A stretch of 33,292 nucleotides of DNA from Deltaproteobacteria bacterium (GTDB taxonomy: Bacteria; Myxococcota_A; UBA796; SXON01): assembly GCA_016875435.1 (NCBI GenBank), contig VGRE01000012.1, positions 1 through 33,292 on the forward strand. Direction: 5' to 3'. Positions 1 to 7,841 of this stretch are shown piece after piece. Numbering within the stretch: the stretch's first letter is position 1; each line of letters begins with the position of its first letter. The notes under the pieces were generated by a model that was not told the origin of the DNA, made no database searches, and was given only the letters and a program-made list of their open reading frames with translations. The position numbers and the translations under genes were made by a program.

Positions 1-250
1 CGTCGCAGTCGTCGCCGGTCTCCGCGTAGCCAGCCGGGCGCTCGCAGAAGGCGTCGCCGGTGGCGGCGTCGCCGTGGCCGTCGCGGTCGTAGTCGGCGTA
101 GTACGTCGTGGGGCTGCCGACGCTGGCGTCGTCGTCGTTGCAGTCGTCGTCCTCGACGATGCCGTCCTCGTCGCGGTCGGTGACGTACTTGGTCTCGCCG
201 GTCTCGCGGCAGGCGAACAGCGACAGGGCCAGGAGGGGGAGGAGGCGCAT
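1..250 (-). CDS. MopE-type metal-binding-repeat lipoprotein, N-terminal part
   Basis: The 83 visible codons start at ATG 250 and run off the left edge, so the C-terminus is missing. The first 14 residues are a short lipoprotein signal (MRLLPLLALSLFAC) with a lipobox ending in Cys14, so export and lipid anchoring are predicted. The rest is Asp- and Cys-rich repeat sequence (DRDEDGIVEDDDCNDDD, YYADYDRDGHGDA, then GDDCD at the edge). This is the putative metal-binding repeat of MopE-like proteins, also found in the larger protein ending at 603. Such repeats are thought to bind Ca or Cu; the exact role here is unknown. A TAGACT box lies 6 nt before the ATG and no Shine-Dalgarno sequence is visible. 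Confidence 0.8.
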   Translation of the reverse strand, partial: MRLLPLLALSLFACRETGETKYVTDRDEDGIVEDDDCNDDDASVGSPTTYYADYDRDGHGDAATGDAFCERPAGYAETGDDCD

Positions 251-262
251 GGCGGGAGTCTA
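251..262 (-). promoter_or_regulatory. -10-like box TAGACT directly before the ATG (possible leaderless start)
   Basis: On the minus strand TAGACT (257-262) is followed by CCCGCC and then the ATG at 250. The same 12 bases, TAGACTCCCGCC, stand immediately before the GTG of dut at 19922. A -10 box six bases from the start codon implies that transcription begins at or next to the start codon. No clear -35 is visible, so this is a pattern-based inference. Confidence 0.35.
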
Positions 263-562
263 GCGCGATTCCGCGGCCCGTTGCGCCACCCTCACGCCCT
301 CGGTGAGGCCGAAGAGGGTGTCGTCGGCGAGCCACAGGGTGCGCCCGCGGGCGTCGCCGGAGCGTGTCGAGGGGGACCGCCCCGGCCGCGGCAGGCGACG
401 TAGGTGGGACCATGCTCCTCGACGGTCGCGAGCAGGCCGTCGCGGGTGGATGAGGGCGGGTCGGACGGATCCCCGGGTTCGAACATCGACTCGCTCCGGC
501 CCTGGGTGTGGCTGCGAAGCGCGTCGCCAAGTTCGCCGGTGAGGGCGCGGGGGGGGGTGCAT
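260..562 (-). pseudogene. small ORF broken by two apparent frameshifts
   Basis: The space between the two MopE-type genes holds coding-like minus-strand sequence in changing frames. It starts at ATG 562 (MHPPP), must shift at a run of nine G on the plus strand (549-557), continues as LTGELGDALRSHTQGRSESM and MFEPGDPSDPPSSTRDGLL, and must shift again near a run of five G (371-375). It ends as GRTLWLADDTLFGLTEG and stops at TAG 262-260. The joined product would be about 98 residues with GC-rich third positions throughout. I do not recognise the family. It may be a pseudogene, a phase-variable gene or two homopolymer sequencing errors. A shorter intact alternative starts at ATG 486 and ends at 292. 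Confidence 0.4.
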
Positions 563-602
563 GGTGCAGTTGCGGGCCAGACGGCCCGTGAGAAAGGGCC
601 CC

Positions 603-2795
603 CTACCGAATCCACACGTACGCGTCGTCGAGCCCGAAGGACTCGTCGCTGGGGTCCTGGTCGAGGGTGCTGCCGCCGAGCAGGGTGAGCGAGGAGGCCG
701 TGTGGGCGGTGGTGCCGGAGATCGGCCAGAGCGAGTCGTAGGAGCCGTAGTACCCGCGATTCCAGCCACACACTTCGCTGTAGCTGTAGCTGTGGTTGTT
801 CTGGGACTGGCTCCAGATGGCGCTGCCGTCGACCGCGACGTAGGCCGTCTCGCCGTCCCACGAGTCGAGCGCGACGTACTCGATCTCCACCCAGGCCTCG
901 GTGTGGACGATGGCGTAGGTGGACAGCGCGATGGACATCGTCCCGCCCGAGATGACGCCGTAGCCGCCGAGGATCGTCCCCCAGCCGCCGCAGCCGGTGG
1001 TGCTGGTGGTGCTCCAGCGGCTGTCGGCGCCGCTGTCGAAGTTGTCGTCGAAGATGAGCGTCCAGCCGCCACCGTCGGTGGTCATGTCGCACTCGGTCTC
1101 GGTGGCCGTGCCAGCGAAGTCGATCCAGTAGCTGCCGTCGGTGCTGGCGATGGCGTCGACGAGCAGGTCGAGGCAGCTCGACCAGGGGCAGGTGGCGGCG
1201 CTGCCGGGGTACACGCTCGCGCGGGTGTCGTCGCAGTCCCAGTCGTTGTCGACGGTCCCCGGGGGCTGGGAACAATCGAGCACGGCGGCGTCGCCGTAGC
1301 TGTCGCCGTCGTTGTCCTCGTACCAGGTCGACATGGCGAGGCCATCGTCCACCAGTCCGTCGCAGTCGTTGTCCACCCCGTCGCAGTCGTCGGTGGCGGC
1401 GGGGTTGACCGCGGCGTCGGTGTCGTCGCAGTCGGCGTAGTCGGCGGTGTAGCCGCTGGGCGCGTCGCAGCCGTGGGAGGCGGTGGCCGCGTCGCCAAAG
1501 CTGTCGCGGTCGGCGTCGGCGTACCAGGTGGAGCGGGTGGAGAGGTCGAGCGAGGGGTCGTCGTCGTCGACCAGGCCGTCGCAGTCGTCGTCTTCCCAGT
1601 TGCACACCTCGCTGGCGCCCGGGCTGATCGCGTAGTGACCGTCGTCGCAATCGGTGTTGTCGGCCACGTGACCGGCCGGGGCGTCGCAGGAGGTGGCGGC
1701 GGTGGAGGGGTCGCCGTAGCCATCGCCGTCGGCGTCGGCGTACCAAGCGAGCGCGTCGGCGCTGGTGCTCGGATCGATCACCCCGTCGCAGTCGTCGTCA
1801 ACCCCGTTGCATAGCTCGGCGCCTGCCGGTGAGACATCGGCAGTTGTATCGTCACAGTCGGTGTTGTCCGTGCTGAATCCGGCGGGCAGGTCGCAAGCGG
1901 TGGTGGTGGATGTATCGTCGCCGTAGCCGTCGCCGTCGCTGTCGGCGTAGTACACGGCGCCGGTGCTGGGATCGACGTCGGGGTCGGCGCTGTCGACCAG
2001 CCCGTCGCAGTCGTCGTCGAGGCCGTTGCAGACCTCGGGCGCGGCGGGGCCCACGGCAGGGTCGTTGTCGTCGCAGTCGTCGCCGGCCCCGACGTAGCCG
2101 GTGGGCTGGCGGCAAGCCTCGTCGATCTCGGTGGCGTTGCCGTGGCCGTCGGCGTCGCGGTCCTCGTACCAGGTGAGCAGCACGCCGTCGTCGACGAGCC
2201 CGTTGCAGTCGTTGTCGATCTCGTCGCAGGTCTCGGCGTTGCCGGGGAAGGCGTCGTCGCGGGTGTCGTCGCAGTCGCTGCCCTCGGTCACCCAGCCGTC
2301 GCCGGGCGCGGCGCAGGCGGACTGGGCGGTGGCGTCGTCGCCGTAGCCGTCGCCGTCGGCGTCGGCGTACCAGGTGGTGGCGTCATCTTCATCGGCCTGG
2401 CCGTCGCAGTCGTTGTCTAGGCCGTCGCAGAGCTCGGGTGCGCTCGGGTAGATGTCGCCCCGGGTGTCGTCGCAGTCGGAGTCGTCGGCGATGTAGGTCC
2501 CGTCGGGCGGCTCGCAGGCGGTGACGGCCTGTTCCGCGTTGCCGAAACCGTCGCCGTCGGCGTCGGCGTACCAGGACTGCACGAGGTCGTCGTCGACGGT
2601 ACCGTCGCAGTCGTTGTCGAGGTTGTCGCAACGCTCGGTGGCCCCCGGGTACACGGCGCTGTCGTTGTCGTCACAGTCGCCCTCGGTGGTGGCGAAACCG
2701 TCGCCGTCGGCGTCGGCGACGTCGTCGCCGGTGGCGCCGGGTTCTTTCTCGGTATCCGCGGGGTCGGAGGCGCAGGCGAGGAGCAGGGCAAGCAT
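603..2795 (-). CDS. MopE-repeat lipoprotein with fibrinogen-like C-terminal domain
   Basis: This 730-residue protein begins with an extremely short signal, MLALLLAC, with the lipobox Cys at residue 8. An in-frame TAA lies 12 nt upstream of ATG 2795, so the signal cannot be longer. Residues about 20-530 hold eight DCDD...P units alternating with seven CDG-x-DNDCDG-type units and WYADADGDGYGD-type spacers, which is the MopE-type putative metal-binding motif. Residues about 535-730 change to a fibrinogen-related fold start: SSCLDLL, then DGSYWIDF, then CDMTTDGGGWTLI, ending FGLDDAYVWIR. Such proteins are taken to be surface proteins binding Ca and ligands such as carbohydrate; that function is inferred. 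A TAAACT box stands 6 nt before the ATG and there is no Shine-Dalgarno sequence. The gene diverges from the MFS gene. Confidence 0.88.
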   Translation of the reverse strand: MLALLLACASDPADTEKEPGATGDDVADADGDGFATTEGDCDDNDSAVYPGATERCDNLDNDCDGTVDDDLVQSWYADADGDGFGNAEQAVTACEPPDGTYIADDSDCDDTRGDIYPSAPELCDGLDNDCDGQADEDDATTWYADADGDGYGDDATAQSACAAPGDGWVTEGSDCDDTRDDAFPGNAETCDEIDNDCNGLVDDGVLLTWYEDRDADGHGNATEIDEACRQPTGYVGAGDDCDDNDPAVGPAAPEVCNGLDDDCDGLVDSADPDVDPSTGAVYYADSDGDGYGDDTSTTTACDLPAGFSTDNTDCDDTTADVSPAGAELCNGVDDDCDGVIDPSTSADALAWYADADGDGYGDPSTAATSCDAPAGHVADNTDCDDGHYAISPGASEVCNWEDDDCDGLVDDDDPSLDLSTRSTWYADADRDSFGDAATASHGCDAPSGYTADYADCDDTDAAVNPAATDDCDGVDNDCDGLVDDGLAMSTWYEDNDGDSYGDAAVLDCSQPPGTVDNDWDCDDTRASVYPGSAATCPWSSCLDLLVDAIASTDGSYWIDFAGTATETECDMTTDGGGWTLIFDDNFDSGADSRWSTTSTTGCGGWGTILGGYGVISGGTMSIALSTYAIVHTEAWVEIEYVALDSWDGETAYVAVDGSAIWSQSQNNHSYSYSEVCGWNRGYYGSYDSLWPISGTTAHTASSLTLLGGSTLDQDPSDESFGLDDAYVWIR

Positions 2796-2838
2796 CCAGG
2801 CAGTTTACACGGCCCTGCGATGGGATAGCCGCGCGGGC
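2796..2838. promoter_or_regulatory. compact divergent promoter region between lipoprotein and MFS gene
   Basis: Only 43 bp separate the two start codons. Minus strand: TAAACT (2802-2807) lies 6 nt before ATG 2795. Plus strand: TTTACA (2804-2809), 16 bp, then TAGCCG (2826-2831), lies 7 nt before TTG 2839. The minus -10 box overlaps the plus -35 box, so the two promoters would compete. Both transcripts would have almost no leader. Confidence 0.4.
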
Positions 2839-3969
2839 TTGTCGATTTGGCTCCTCCGGCTGTTCTACGGGCTGATGCTCGGGTCGTTGGCGGCGTTGAT
2901 CCCGCTGCTCGGGGGAAGGTTCGAGCGGGAGGGGCTCGACGGGGTGACGATCGGGCTCTTGATGGCGCTATTGCCGCTCGGGCGGCTGCTGTCGGTGCCG
3001 CTCTGGGCGTGGTGGGCCGACCGGTACCAGGCGGCGGGGCTGGTGCTCCGCGTGTCGTGCGTCGCGAGCGCAGCCGCTGGCATGGTGGTCGCGCGCGCGG
3101 AGAGCGTGTGGGCGCTCGGGTTGGCGATGTTCTTGTTCTCGGCGATGCGGGCGCCGGTGGGCGCCATCACTGACGTGTTCGTGATGGAGTCGCTCCAGTC
3201 GCGCGGCCGTCCGCTGGCGGAGTACGGGCGAGTGCGGCTGTTCGGGAGCCTCGGCTTCATGGTGGGCGTGCTCCTGGCCAGCGCCCCCCTGGCCGGGCAC
3301 TGGCTCAGCGACGCGAGCCTCGTCGCCACCGCGATCGTGGCCTTTTCCTTCCCCACGCGCGGGGAGGGTGGCCCGGCCCCGGTCTGGCCGGCGCTCGTGG
3401 CGCTGCTGCGGCAGCCGTGGCTCCTCCCCTTGCTGCTGGCGGGCTGCCTGCAGGCCTTCACCTTGTCGGTGTACGACTGCTTCCTGTCAGTACACGTGGC
3501 GGCGCTGGGCCTGCCCGAGTGGGTGGTGGGCGCCGCCTTCGCCGTGGGGGTGGCCTGCGAGGTCGCGCTCATGGCATGGGCGAGGCCGGTGCTCGGGCGC
3601 CTCGGCCCCGCGGGGGGATTGCTCCTCGCGGCGGCCGTCAACGTGCCCCGGTGGGCGCTGACCGCCTGGACGGACGACCCGGTGATCCTGGTGAGCGTAC
3701 AGGTGCTCCACGGCGTGGCCTTCGGGGCCTTCTGGGTGTCGGGCGTGCAGCGGATGGCCCAGGGGGCCCCGGCCCACGTGGCGGCGAGCGCCCAGTCGTT
3801 ATGGTCGGCGTCGTCGTACGGCGTGGGATCGCTGTTGGGGCAGGCGCTGGCGGGGGAGGCACGCGCGCTCGGGGGGACGGCGGCGATCTTCGAGATGCTC
3901 GCCGGGGTGTCGGTCCTGGCGACGGTGGCGGCGGGGTGGCTGTGGCGGGTGGACCGGCGGCCCGCCTGA
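2839..3969 (+). CDS. MFS transporter (3-phenylpropionate/nucleoside-permease-like)
   Basis: An inner-membrane transporter of the major facilitator superfamily, about 376 residues with the usual run of about 12 hydrophobic helices. VPLWAWWADRYQ, after the second helix, matches the loop 2-3 signature. EYGRVRLFGSLGF near residue 125 is typical of the MFS_1-like group that includes the 3-phenylpropionate permease HcaT; the substrate cannot be read from sequence. The reading frame is open upstream through the divergent lipoprotein gene, but coding-like membrane sequence starts at LSIWLLRLFYG. TTG 2839 is chosen as the start because it keeps the whole first helix and lies 7 nt after a TAGCCG box. 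The first in-frame ATG (2875) would cut helix 1. It converges with the next gene across 11 bp. Confidence 0.8.
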   Translation: MSIWLLRLFYGLMLGSLAALIPLLGGRFEREGLDGVTIGLLMALLPLGRLLSVPLWAWWADRYQAAGLVLRVSCVASAAAGMVVARAESVWALGLAMFLFSAMRAPVGAITDVFVMESLQSRGRPLAEYGRVRLFGSLGFMVGVLLASAPLAGHWLSDASLVATAIVAFSFPTRGEGGPAPVWPALVALLRQPWLLPLLLAGCLQAFTLSVYDCFLSVHVAALGLPEWVVGAAFAVGVACEVALMAWARPVLGRLGPAGGLLLAAAVNVPRWALTAWTDDPVILVSVQVLHGVAFGAFWVSGVQRMAQGAPAHVAASAQSLWSASSYGVGSLLGQALAGEARALGGTAAIFEMLAGVSVLATVAAGWLWRVDRRPA

Positions 3970-3980
3970 GCGCGGGGGCG

Positions 3981-4913
3981 CTACGGCTTCGCCATCTTGA
4001 GCATCGCGGCGGTCGGGTCGGCCGAGAGCAACGCGGCAAACCACAAGAGCGGCACCACCAGCGCCAGCCCGGTGGCGATGATGCGGAAACCCGAGGGGTT
4101 CACCTGGCCGGTCATGAGCTCCTCCTCGCTCAGCTCGGCCGCCGGGCGCAAGACCGCCGCGAGGATGGGCACGAAGGCGAGCCCGAGGCTCATCCAGCCG
4201 AAGTGCGAGACGTCGGCGATCTCCTCGGCGGCGGCCACCATCAGCGCCGACTTCGACTCGGGGTCGGCGCCGGCGATGGCGGCGAAGACCCTGGTCCAAC
4301 CCGACGAGCGATCGACAAGCTCCAGCGCGGCGGCCAACGAGAAATACGCGATGGAGGTGGCCACCGACGATTCGCGCGCGTTGCTGTTCTGGCCGTTGCC
4401 GAGCAACGACATCGCCACCGGGACGGCGCCCATGCCGAGCAGCAGCACCTTGGCGAGGACCAGGTACACCGAGGCGTAGAAGAAGAGACCGCCGAGCGGC
4501 AAGAGCGCCGCGAGGCCGCACGCGAGGAAGGCGATCACCGGCGCGCCGTAGCCGCGAGGGGCACGAGCGCCGCCGGCTGCGCCGCCGAGTCCGAGCAGGG
4601 CCGCCGAGGGCAGGGCCACGGCGGCGAGCATCCCCCCGGCGAGCACCTGGGCGATACCGTAGGCGTAGAGCGTGGCGCGCTGCGCCGGGTCGACCTCGAC
4701 CGTCGACTCCAGCGCCGAGCCGCCGATCATGGCGCCCACGATCACCAGCAGCGCGTGCAGGCCCAGCGGAGCGGTGGACACGACGGCCGGCACCTTCCAC
4801 TTCATGCCGAGCAGGACGGCGCACACGAGCGTCCACAGCAGGCCGAGGACGCAGGCGATCACCTGCACCCAGCCCACCCAGCCTGCGTCGGCGACGAACG
4901 ACATGAGCCTCAC
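3981..4913 (-). CDS. uncharacterised multi-pass membrane protein
   Basis: This 310-residue protein (GTG 4913; ATG 4904, three codons in, is an alternative start) has about six to seven hydrophobic segments, including WVQVIACVLGLLWTLVCAVLL near residue 15, a Gly/Ala-rich pair in the middle, and a last helix, IIATGLALVVPLLWFAALL. A polar stretch between helices (LVDRSSGWTRVFAAIAGADP) and AAELSEEELMTGQVN may be cytoplasmic. I recognise no family and see no catalytic motif. A perfect -35 sequence, TTGACA, lies at 4942-4947 on the minus strand, at the end of the upstream creatininase-like gene. The -10 partner is unclear (TCGTAC at 17 bp or TACCGG at 20 bp), so the gene may be transcribed separately from its neighbour. 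Confidence 0.75.
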   Translation of the reverse strand: MRLMSFVADAGWVGWVQVIACVLGLLWTLVCAVLLGMKWKVPAVVSTAPLGLHALLVIVGAMIGGSALESTVEVDPAQRATLYAYGIAQVLAGGMLAAVALPSAALLGLGGAAGGARAPRGYGAPVIAFLACGLAALLPLGGLFFYASVYLVLAKVLLLGMGAVPVAMSLLGNGQNSNARESSVATSIAYFSLAAALELVDRSSGWTRVFAAIAGADPESKSALMVAAAEEIADVSHFGWMSLGLAFVPILAAVLRPAAELSEEELMTGQVNPSGFRIIATGLALVVPLLWFAALLSADPTAAMLKMAKP

Positions 4914-4943
4914 ATCCGGTACGACCCGGCCGCTAACACGGTG

Positions 4944-5654
4944 TCAACGTCGCGAGTTCTCCATCGTTTCCACCAGGATGTTCGCAAGCTCGCGGAGAAG
5001 CCGTCGCCCGGCGTGAGCCGTCGCGAGCGCAGGCTGGCCGAAGTAGGCGCGCGGGCCACCGGCGTCTTCGAAGTTGTCGGCGCCCTGGGCGATCCCCCGG
5101 CCGAGGTCGGCCTCGACGGCGGGCAGCTTCTTGTGGCCGCGCACGAGGCGGGGGGCGAGGGCGAGCAGCAGCGAGGTCTCGTAGGTGCCCGAGTGGCCGT
5201 CGAAGGGGACGATGGTCGACAGGCGCTCCGCTTGCCGCTTGCTTCCCACGTGGGGGAAGGCGACGGTGGCTCCAGTGCGCTCCTTCACGAGGCGGCAGGC
5301 GGCGAAAAGGGCGTTGACGTTCGCGGGCTCGAGGTGGGCGTTGGCGATGGCGAGGCCAGCGGCCCCGGCCTCGTGGGCGCTCATCAGTACCTCGGCCACC
5401 AGCGCCGTCATCACCTCGGCAGAGACGGTGATTGTCCCGGGGAAGTTCCGCGCGAAGCGTGCCACCCCGTAGGTGACGGGCGGCAACACGCGCCCGTCGG
5501 TGAGCTCGGCGGCCGCCTCCGCCATGGCAGCGGCGATGCGCACGTCGGTGTCGAGAGGCAGGTGCGGCCCGTGGGCCTCGCAGGCTCCGGTGGGGAGGAT
5601 CGCCCACTTGCCGACGAGGGAGGCGTGCGGGAAGGGGAGGGGAGCGAGGAGCAT
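4944..5654 (-). CDS. creatininase-family amidohydrolase
   Basis: 236 residues, the normal length for the creatininase/creatinine amidohydrolase family of metal-dependent cyclic amide hydrolases (which also includes MftE and FAPy deformylase). LPTGACEAHGPHLPLDTD at residues 20-37 carries the E-x-H-G-x-H-L-P-L-x-T-D metal-binding signature (Glu26, His28, His31, Asp37). DGHSGTYETS (152-161) gives the second signature with Glu159. The usual NGHGGN loop is replaced by NAHLEPAN (105-112), which may change specificity. The gene lies 42 bp downstream of the CoA-ligase gene and also has its own promoter-like sequence, so it may act on an amide linked to that pathway; this link is inference. Confidence 0.87.
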   Translation of the reverse strand: MLLAPLPFPHASLVGKWAILPTGACEAHGPHLPLDTDVRIAAAMAEAAAELTDGRVLPPVTYGVARFARNFPGTITVSAEVMTALVAEVLMSAHEAGAAGLAIANAHLEPANVNALFAACRLVKERTGATVAFPHVGSKRQAERLSTIVPFDGHSGTYETSLLLALAPRLVRGHKKLPAVEADLGRGIAQGADNFEDAGGPRAYFGQPALATAHAGRRLLRELANILVETMENSRR

Positions 5655-5666
5655 GGCGGGGTACGG

Positions 5667-5695
5667 AGTGTAGGGGGTGGTGGGTGGCGGGGCAA
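5667..5695 (-). promoter_or_regulatory. sigma70-like promoter for the creatininase-family gene
   Basis: On the minus strand TTGCCC (5690-5695), a 17-bp spacer and TACACT (5667-5672) precede ATG 5654 by 12 bp. The predicted transcript would have only about 5 nt of leader. Spacing is ideal and the -10 fits TAnAnT. The promoter sits in the 42-bp gap after the ligase gene. Confidence 0.5.
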
Positions 5696-5696
5696 G

Positions 5697-7181
5697 TCAC
5701 TCCACCCGCTTCAACTCCGCGCGCGCCACCTTCCCCCGGTCGTTGCGCGGTAGCGCGTCGAGGAAGCGCACGGCGCGGGGATACTTGTGCGGCGCCAGCT
5801 GCGTCTTCACCCAGGCTTGCAGCTCCGTCCCCAGCTCGGCCGTGGACTCGCCCAGGGGCACGACGAAGGCCACGGTGCTCGTCAACCCGTCTCTCTCCAC
5901 GCCCACCACCGCGCACTCGAACACGCGCGGGTGGGCGAGGAGGCAGTTCTCCACCTCGACGGGCGACACGTACACGCCGCCCACCTTGAGGAGGTCGTCG
6001 GCCCGGCCGCAGTAGCGGAAACGTCCCTCGGTGTCGACGCAGAACTGGTCGCCGGTGGTGGTCCACTCGCCCCGGAAGGTGGCACGGCTCTTGGCGCGGT
6101 CGCCGTGGTAGCAGATGGCGTTGCTGCCGCCCTTGACCCAGAGTGTGCCGATCTCGCCGGGCGCGACGTCGGCGCCGTCGTCACCCACGATGCGCGCCTC
6201 GTAGCCGGGCACCAGCCGGCCGAGCGTGCCGCACTTCACGTCGCCCGGGTAGTTGGTGATGTAGATGTGGAACATCTCGGCGCTGCCGATGCCGTCGAGG
6301 ATCTCCACGCCGGTGCGCGCGATCCAGCGATTGTAGAGCTCGCCCGGCAGGGCCTCGCCCGCCGACAGCACCAGCCGGACGCTGGAGAAGTCCGTTTGTG
6401 CGCAGAGCGGCGACTCGAGCATCTTGTGGATCATCGTCGGCACGTTGGTGACGATGGTCGGCTGGAAACGCTGGATGTGGGCCAGCATCGCCTCGGCGGT
6501 CGAACGCTCGGGAAAGAGGCAGGTCGTCGCCCCCACCGCCCACGGGAACATCAGGTTGGTGCCGGTGGCGTAGCCGAAGAAGAGCTTGGGAACGCCGAGT
6601 GTCACGTCGGTCTCGCGGATGCCGAGCACCTGCTTGGCGTAGCGCTCGGTGTTGTAGACGAAGTCGCTGTTCACGTGCACGCAGCCTTTCGGCTTGCCGG
6701 TGGAGCCGGAGGAGAACAGCCACACGCTCGGGTCGTCCGGTGCGGTGTCGCCATAGCTACACTCGGCGGACTGGGCGTCGACGTGGGCGAAGTCGCGGTC
6801 GACGCACACCACCCGGACGCCGGACGCGTCGATCACGGCGCGGTTCGCCTCGTAGAATGGCTCCTCGGTGACGATCAGCCGCGCGCGAGTGTAGTGCAGG
6901 TAGTAGGCATAGTCTTCGGGGGGGACGCCGGGGTTCATCATCGCGACCACCGCGCCGATGCGGACCACGCCAAACCACGCGGCGGCGAAGGGGGCGCCGT
7001 CGTTGAGGCAGAGTAATACCCGGTCTTCCTCGCGCACGCCGAGGGCGCGGTAGAGGTTGCCGAACTGGCAACTGGCCCGGTGCATCTCGGCGAAGGTGAA
7101 GCAGGCGGTGGCGGTGCGGAGGGCCACCTTGTCGGGACGGTCGGCGAGGTTGTGGTCGAGGAAGTAGGCGGCGAGGTTCAT
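5697..7181 (-). CDS. benzoate-CoA ligase family aryl-acid:CoA ligase
   Basis: A 494-residue ANL-superfamily enzyme that would activate a carboxylate to the acyl-AMP and then the CoA thioester in the cytoplasm. The phosphate loop is SSGSTGKPKG (157-166). LFFGYATGTNLMFPWAVGA (200-218), FPERSTAEAML and GSAEMFHIYITNYPGDVK (299-316) are typical of benzoate-CoA and 2-aminobenzoate-CoA ligases. TTGD (375-378), GRADDLLKVGG (392-402) and the C-terminal catalytic Lys484 in NDRGKVAR are intact. The substrate is probably an aromatic acid, but which one is not decided by sequence. The start at ATG 7181 lies 12 bp from the stop of the LysR remnant. It is separated from the beta-oxidation-type operon by a 0.6-kb scar. 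Confidence 0.9.
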   Translation of the reverse strand: MNLAAYFLDHNLADRPDKVALRTATACFTFAEMHRASCQFGNLYRALGVREEDRVLLCLNDGAPFAAAWFGVVRIGAVVAMMNPGVPPEDYAYYLHYTRARLIVTEEPFYEANRAVIDASGVRVVCVDRDFAHVDAQSAECSYGDTAPDDPSVWLFSSGSTGKPKGCVHVNSDFVYNTERYAKQVLGIRETDVTLGVPKLFFGYATGTNLMFPWAVGATTCLFPERSTAEAMLAHIQRFQPTIVTNVPTMIHKMLESPLCAQTDFSSVRLVLSAGEALPGELYNRWIARTGVEILDGIGSAEMFHIYITNYPGDVKCGTLGRLVPGYEARIVGDDGADVAPGEIGTLWVKGGSNAICYHGDRAKSRATFRGEWTTTGDQFCVDTEGRFRYCGRADDLLKVGGVYVSPVEVENCLLAHPRVFECAVVGVERDGLTSTVAFVVPLGESTAELGTELQAWVKTQLAPHKYPRAVRFLDALPRNDRGKVARAELKRVE

Positions 7182-7193
7182 CGGTCGAAGGGC

Positions 7194-7433
7194 TTATCGC
7201 GGGCAGTGGGCGCGCATCGCGTCGCGGAGGGCGCCGAGGAGGGGTGCCACGTCGGGCCGCGCGAGCACGCCGGCGCGACCTGCGAGCGCGATGGGCCGCG
7301 ACAAGTCGTGGAACGGTGTCGATTCGGCGCCCATGGCGCGCGCGATGCCGAGCGGCACCAGCGCGGGACCGAAACCGTTGCGGGCGAGCTGCACGAGGGT
7401 GGAGAAGGACTCCACCCGGCCGGTCGGGCGCAT
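7194..7433 (-). pseudogene. C-terminal remnant of a LysR-family regulator
   Basis: The 79 codons read RVESFSTLVQLARNGFGPALV, PLGIARAMG and LSRPIALAGRAGVLARPDV, which is the end of the substrate-binding domain of LysR-type regulators. The DNA-binding helix-turn-helix and about two thirds of the protein are missing. Upstream sequence turns directly into a methyltransferase fragment on the other strand at about 7425-7435. The remaining frame ends normally at TAA 7196-7194. It cannot bind DNA and is judged a pseudogene. Confidence 0.65.
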
Positions 7434-7821
7434 CGTGGTCCACGACTACTTCAACTACACGTCGATGACCTCGGCGCCGCGCCGGCCCGAGTGGACCGAG
7501 GTCGTCGTCGCAACCGCCCCCTCCTGGCGCGCGCGGAGCGGCGACCCCGAGGTCTGCGGACGCCTTCCCGCGATCCTGTCGCGACACGGATTCGAGCTGG
7601 AACACGTGGACGTGCACCAGCGCTTCGGCTTCGCGGGTGACATCATGTTCCAGTGGGCGAGCACGTGGTGGCGCAACTAGCCGCCCCTGCTGGCCCAGAT
7701 GCGGGAGATCAGCGACGATCTCCGCGATCGATTCCTCGGCTCGCTGGCGGAGATCGAGGTATCCCGCGACCAGTTCATCGTGATGCCCCCGGCGTGGGAG
7801 ATCGTCGCGAGGCGCGCCTGA
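7426..7821 (+). pseudogene. C-terminal remnant of a SAM-dependent methyltransferase with in-frame amber stop
   Basis: From about 7426 the plus strand reads GRIVVHDYFNYTSMTSAPRR, ATAPSWRARSGDPEVCGRLP and HGFELEHVDVHQRFGFAGD, ending WASTWWRN at TAG 7678-7680. The same frame continues sensibly after the stop as PPLLAQMREISDDLRDRFLG, ending FIVMPPAWEIVARRA at TGA 7819-7821. This is the last third of a class I methyltransferase (the GGRLVVHDYF strand and the region after it). The SAM-binding N-terminal part is absent. The truncated 5' end meets the LysR fragment head to head. The 5' deletion plus the internal stop make it a clear pseudogene; the family assignment is from memory of similar proteins. 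Confidence 0.6.
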
Positions 7822-7841
7822 GGCATTGACGCGGCAAGAGC

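Noticed and set aside
571-594. Hairpin CGGGCC AGAC GGCCCG downstream of the MopE/fibrinogen-like gene
   Set aside because: No T-run follows on the minus strand, and stems of this size occur often by chance in such GC-rich sequence.
561-1814. 417-codon plus-strand frame opposite the MopE-repeat gene
   Set aside because: It is a Val/Gly-rich translation of the repeat complement; the minus-strand gene has a signal peptide and recognisable domains.
1200-2760. Regularly repeated GTCGCAGTCGTCGTC-type DNA, which could be mistaken for a direct-repeat or CRISPR array
   Set aside because: The repeats encode CDD, DND and DCDG units of a protein, vary in length and sequence and have no unique-spacer structure.
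3417-5753. 778-codon plus-strand frame crossing the MFS, membrane-protein and creatininase genes
   Set aside because: It overlaps three well-supported genes in other frames and has no recognisable domain.
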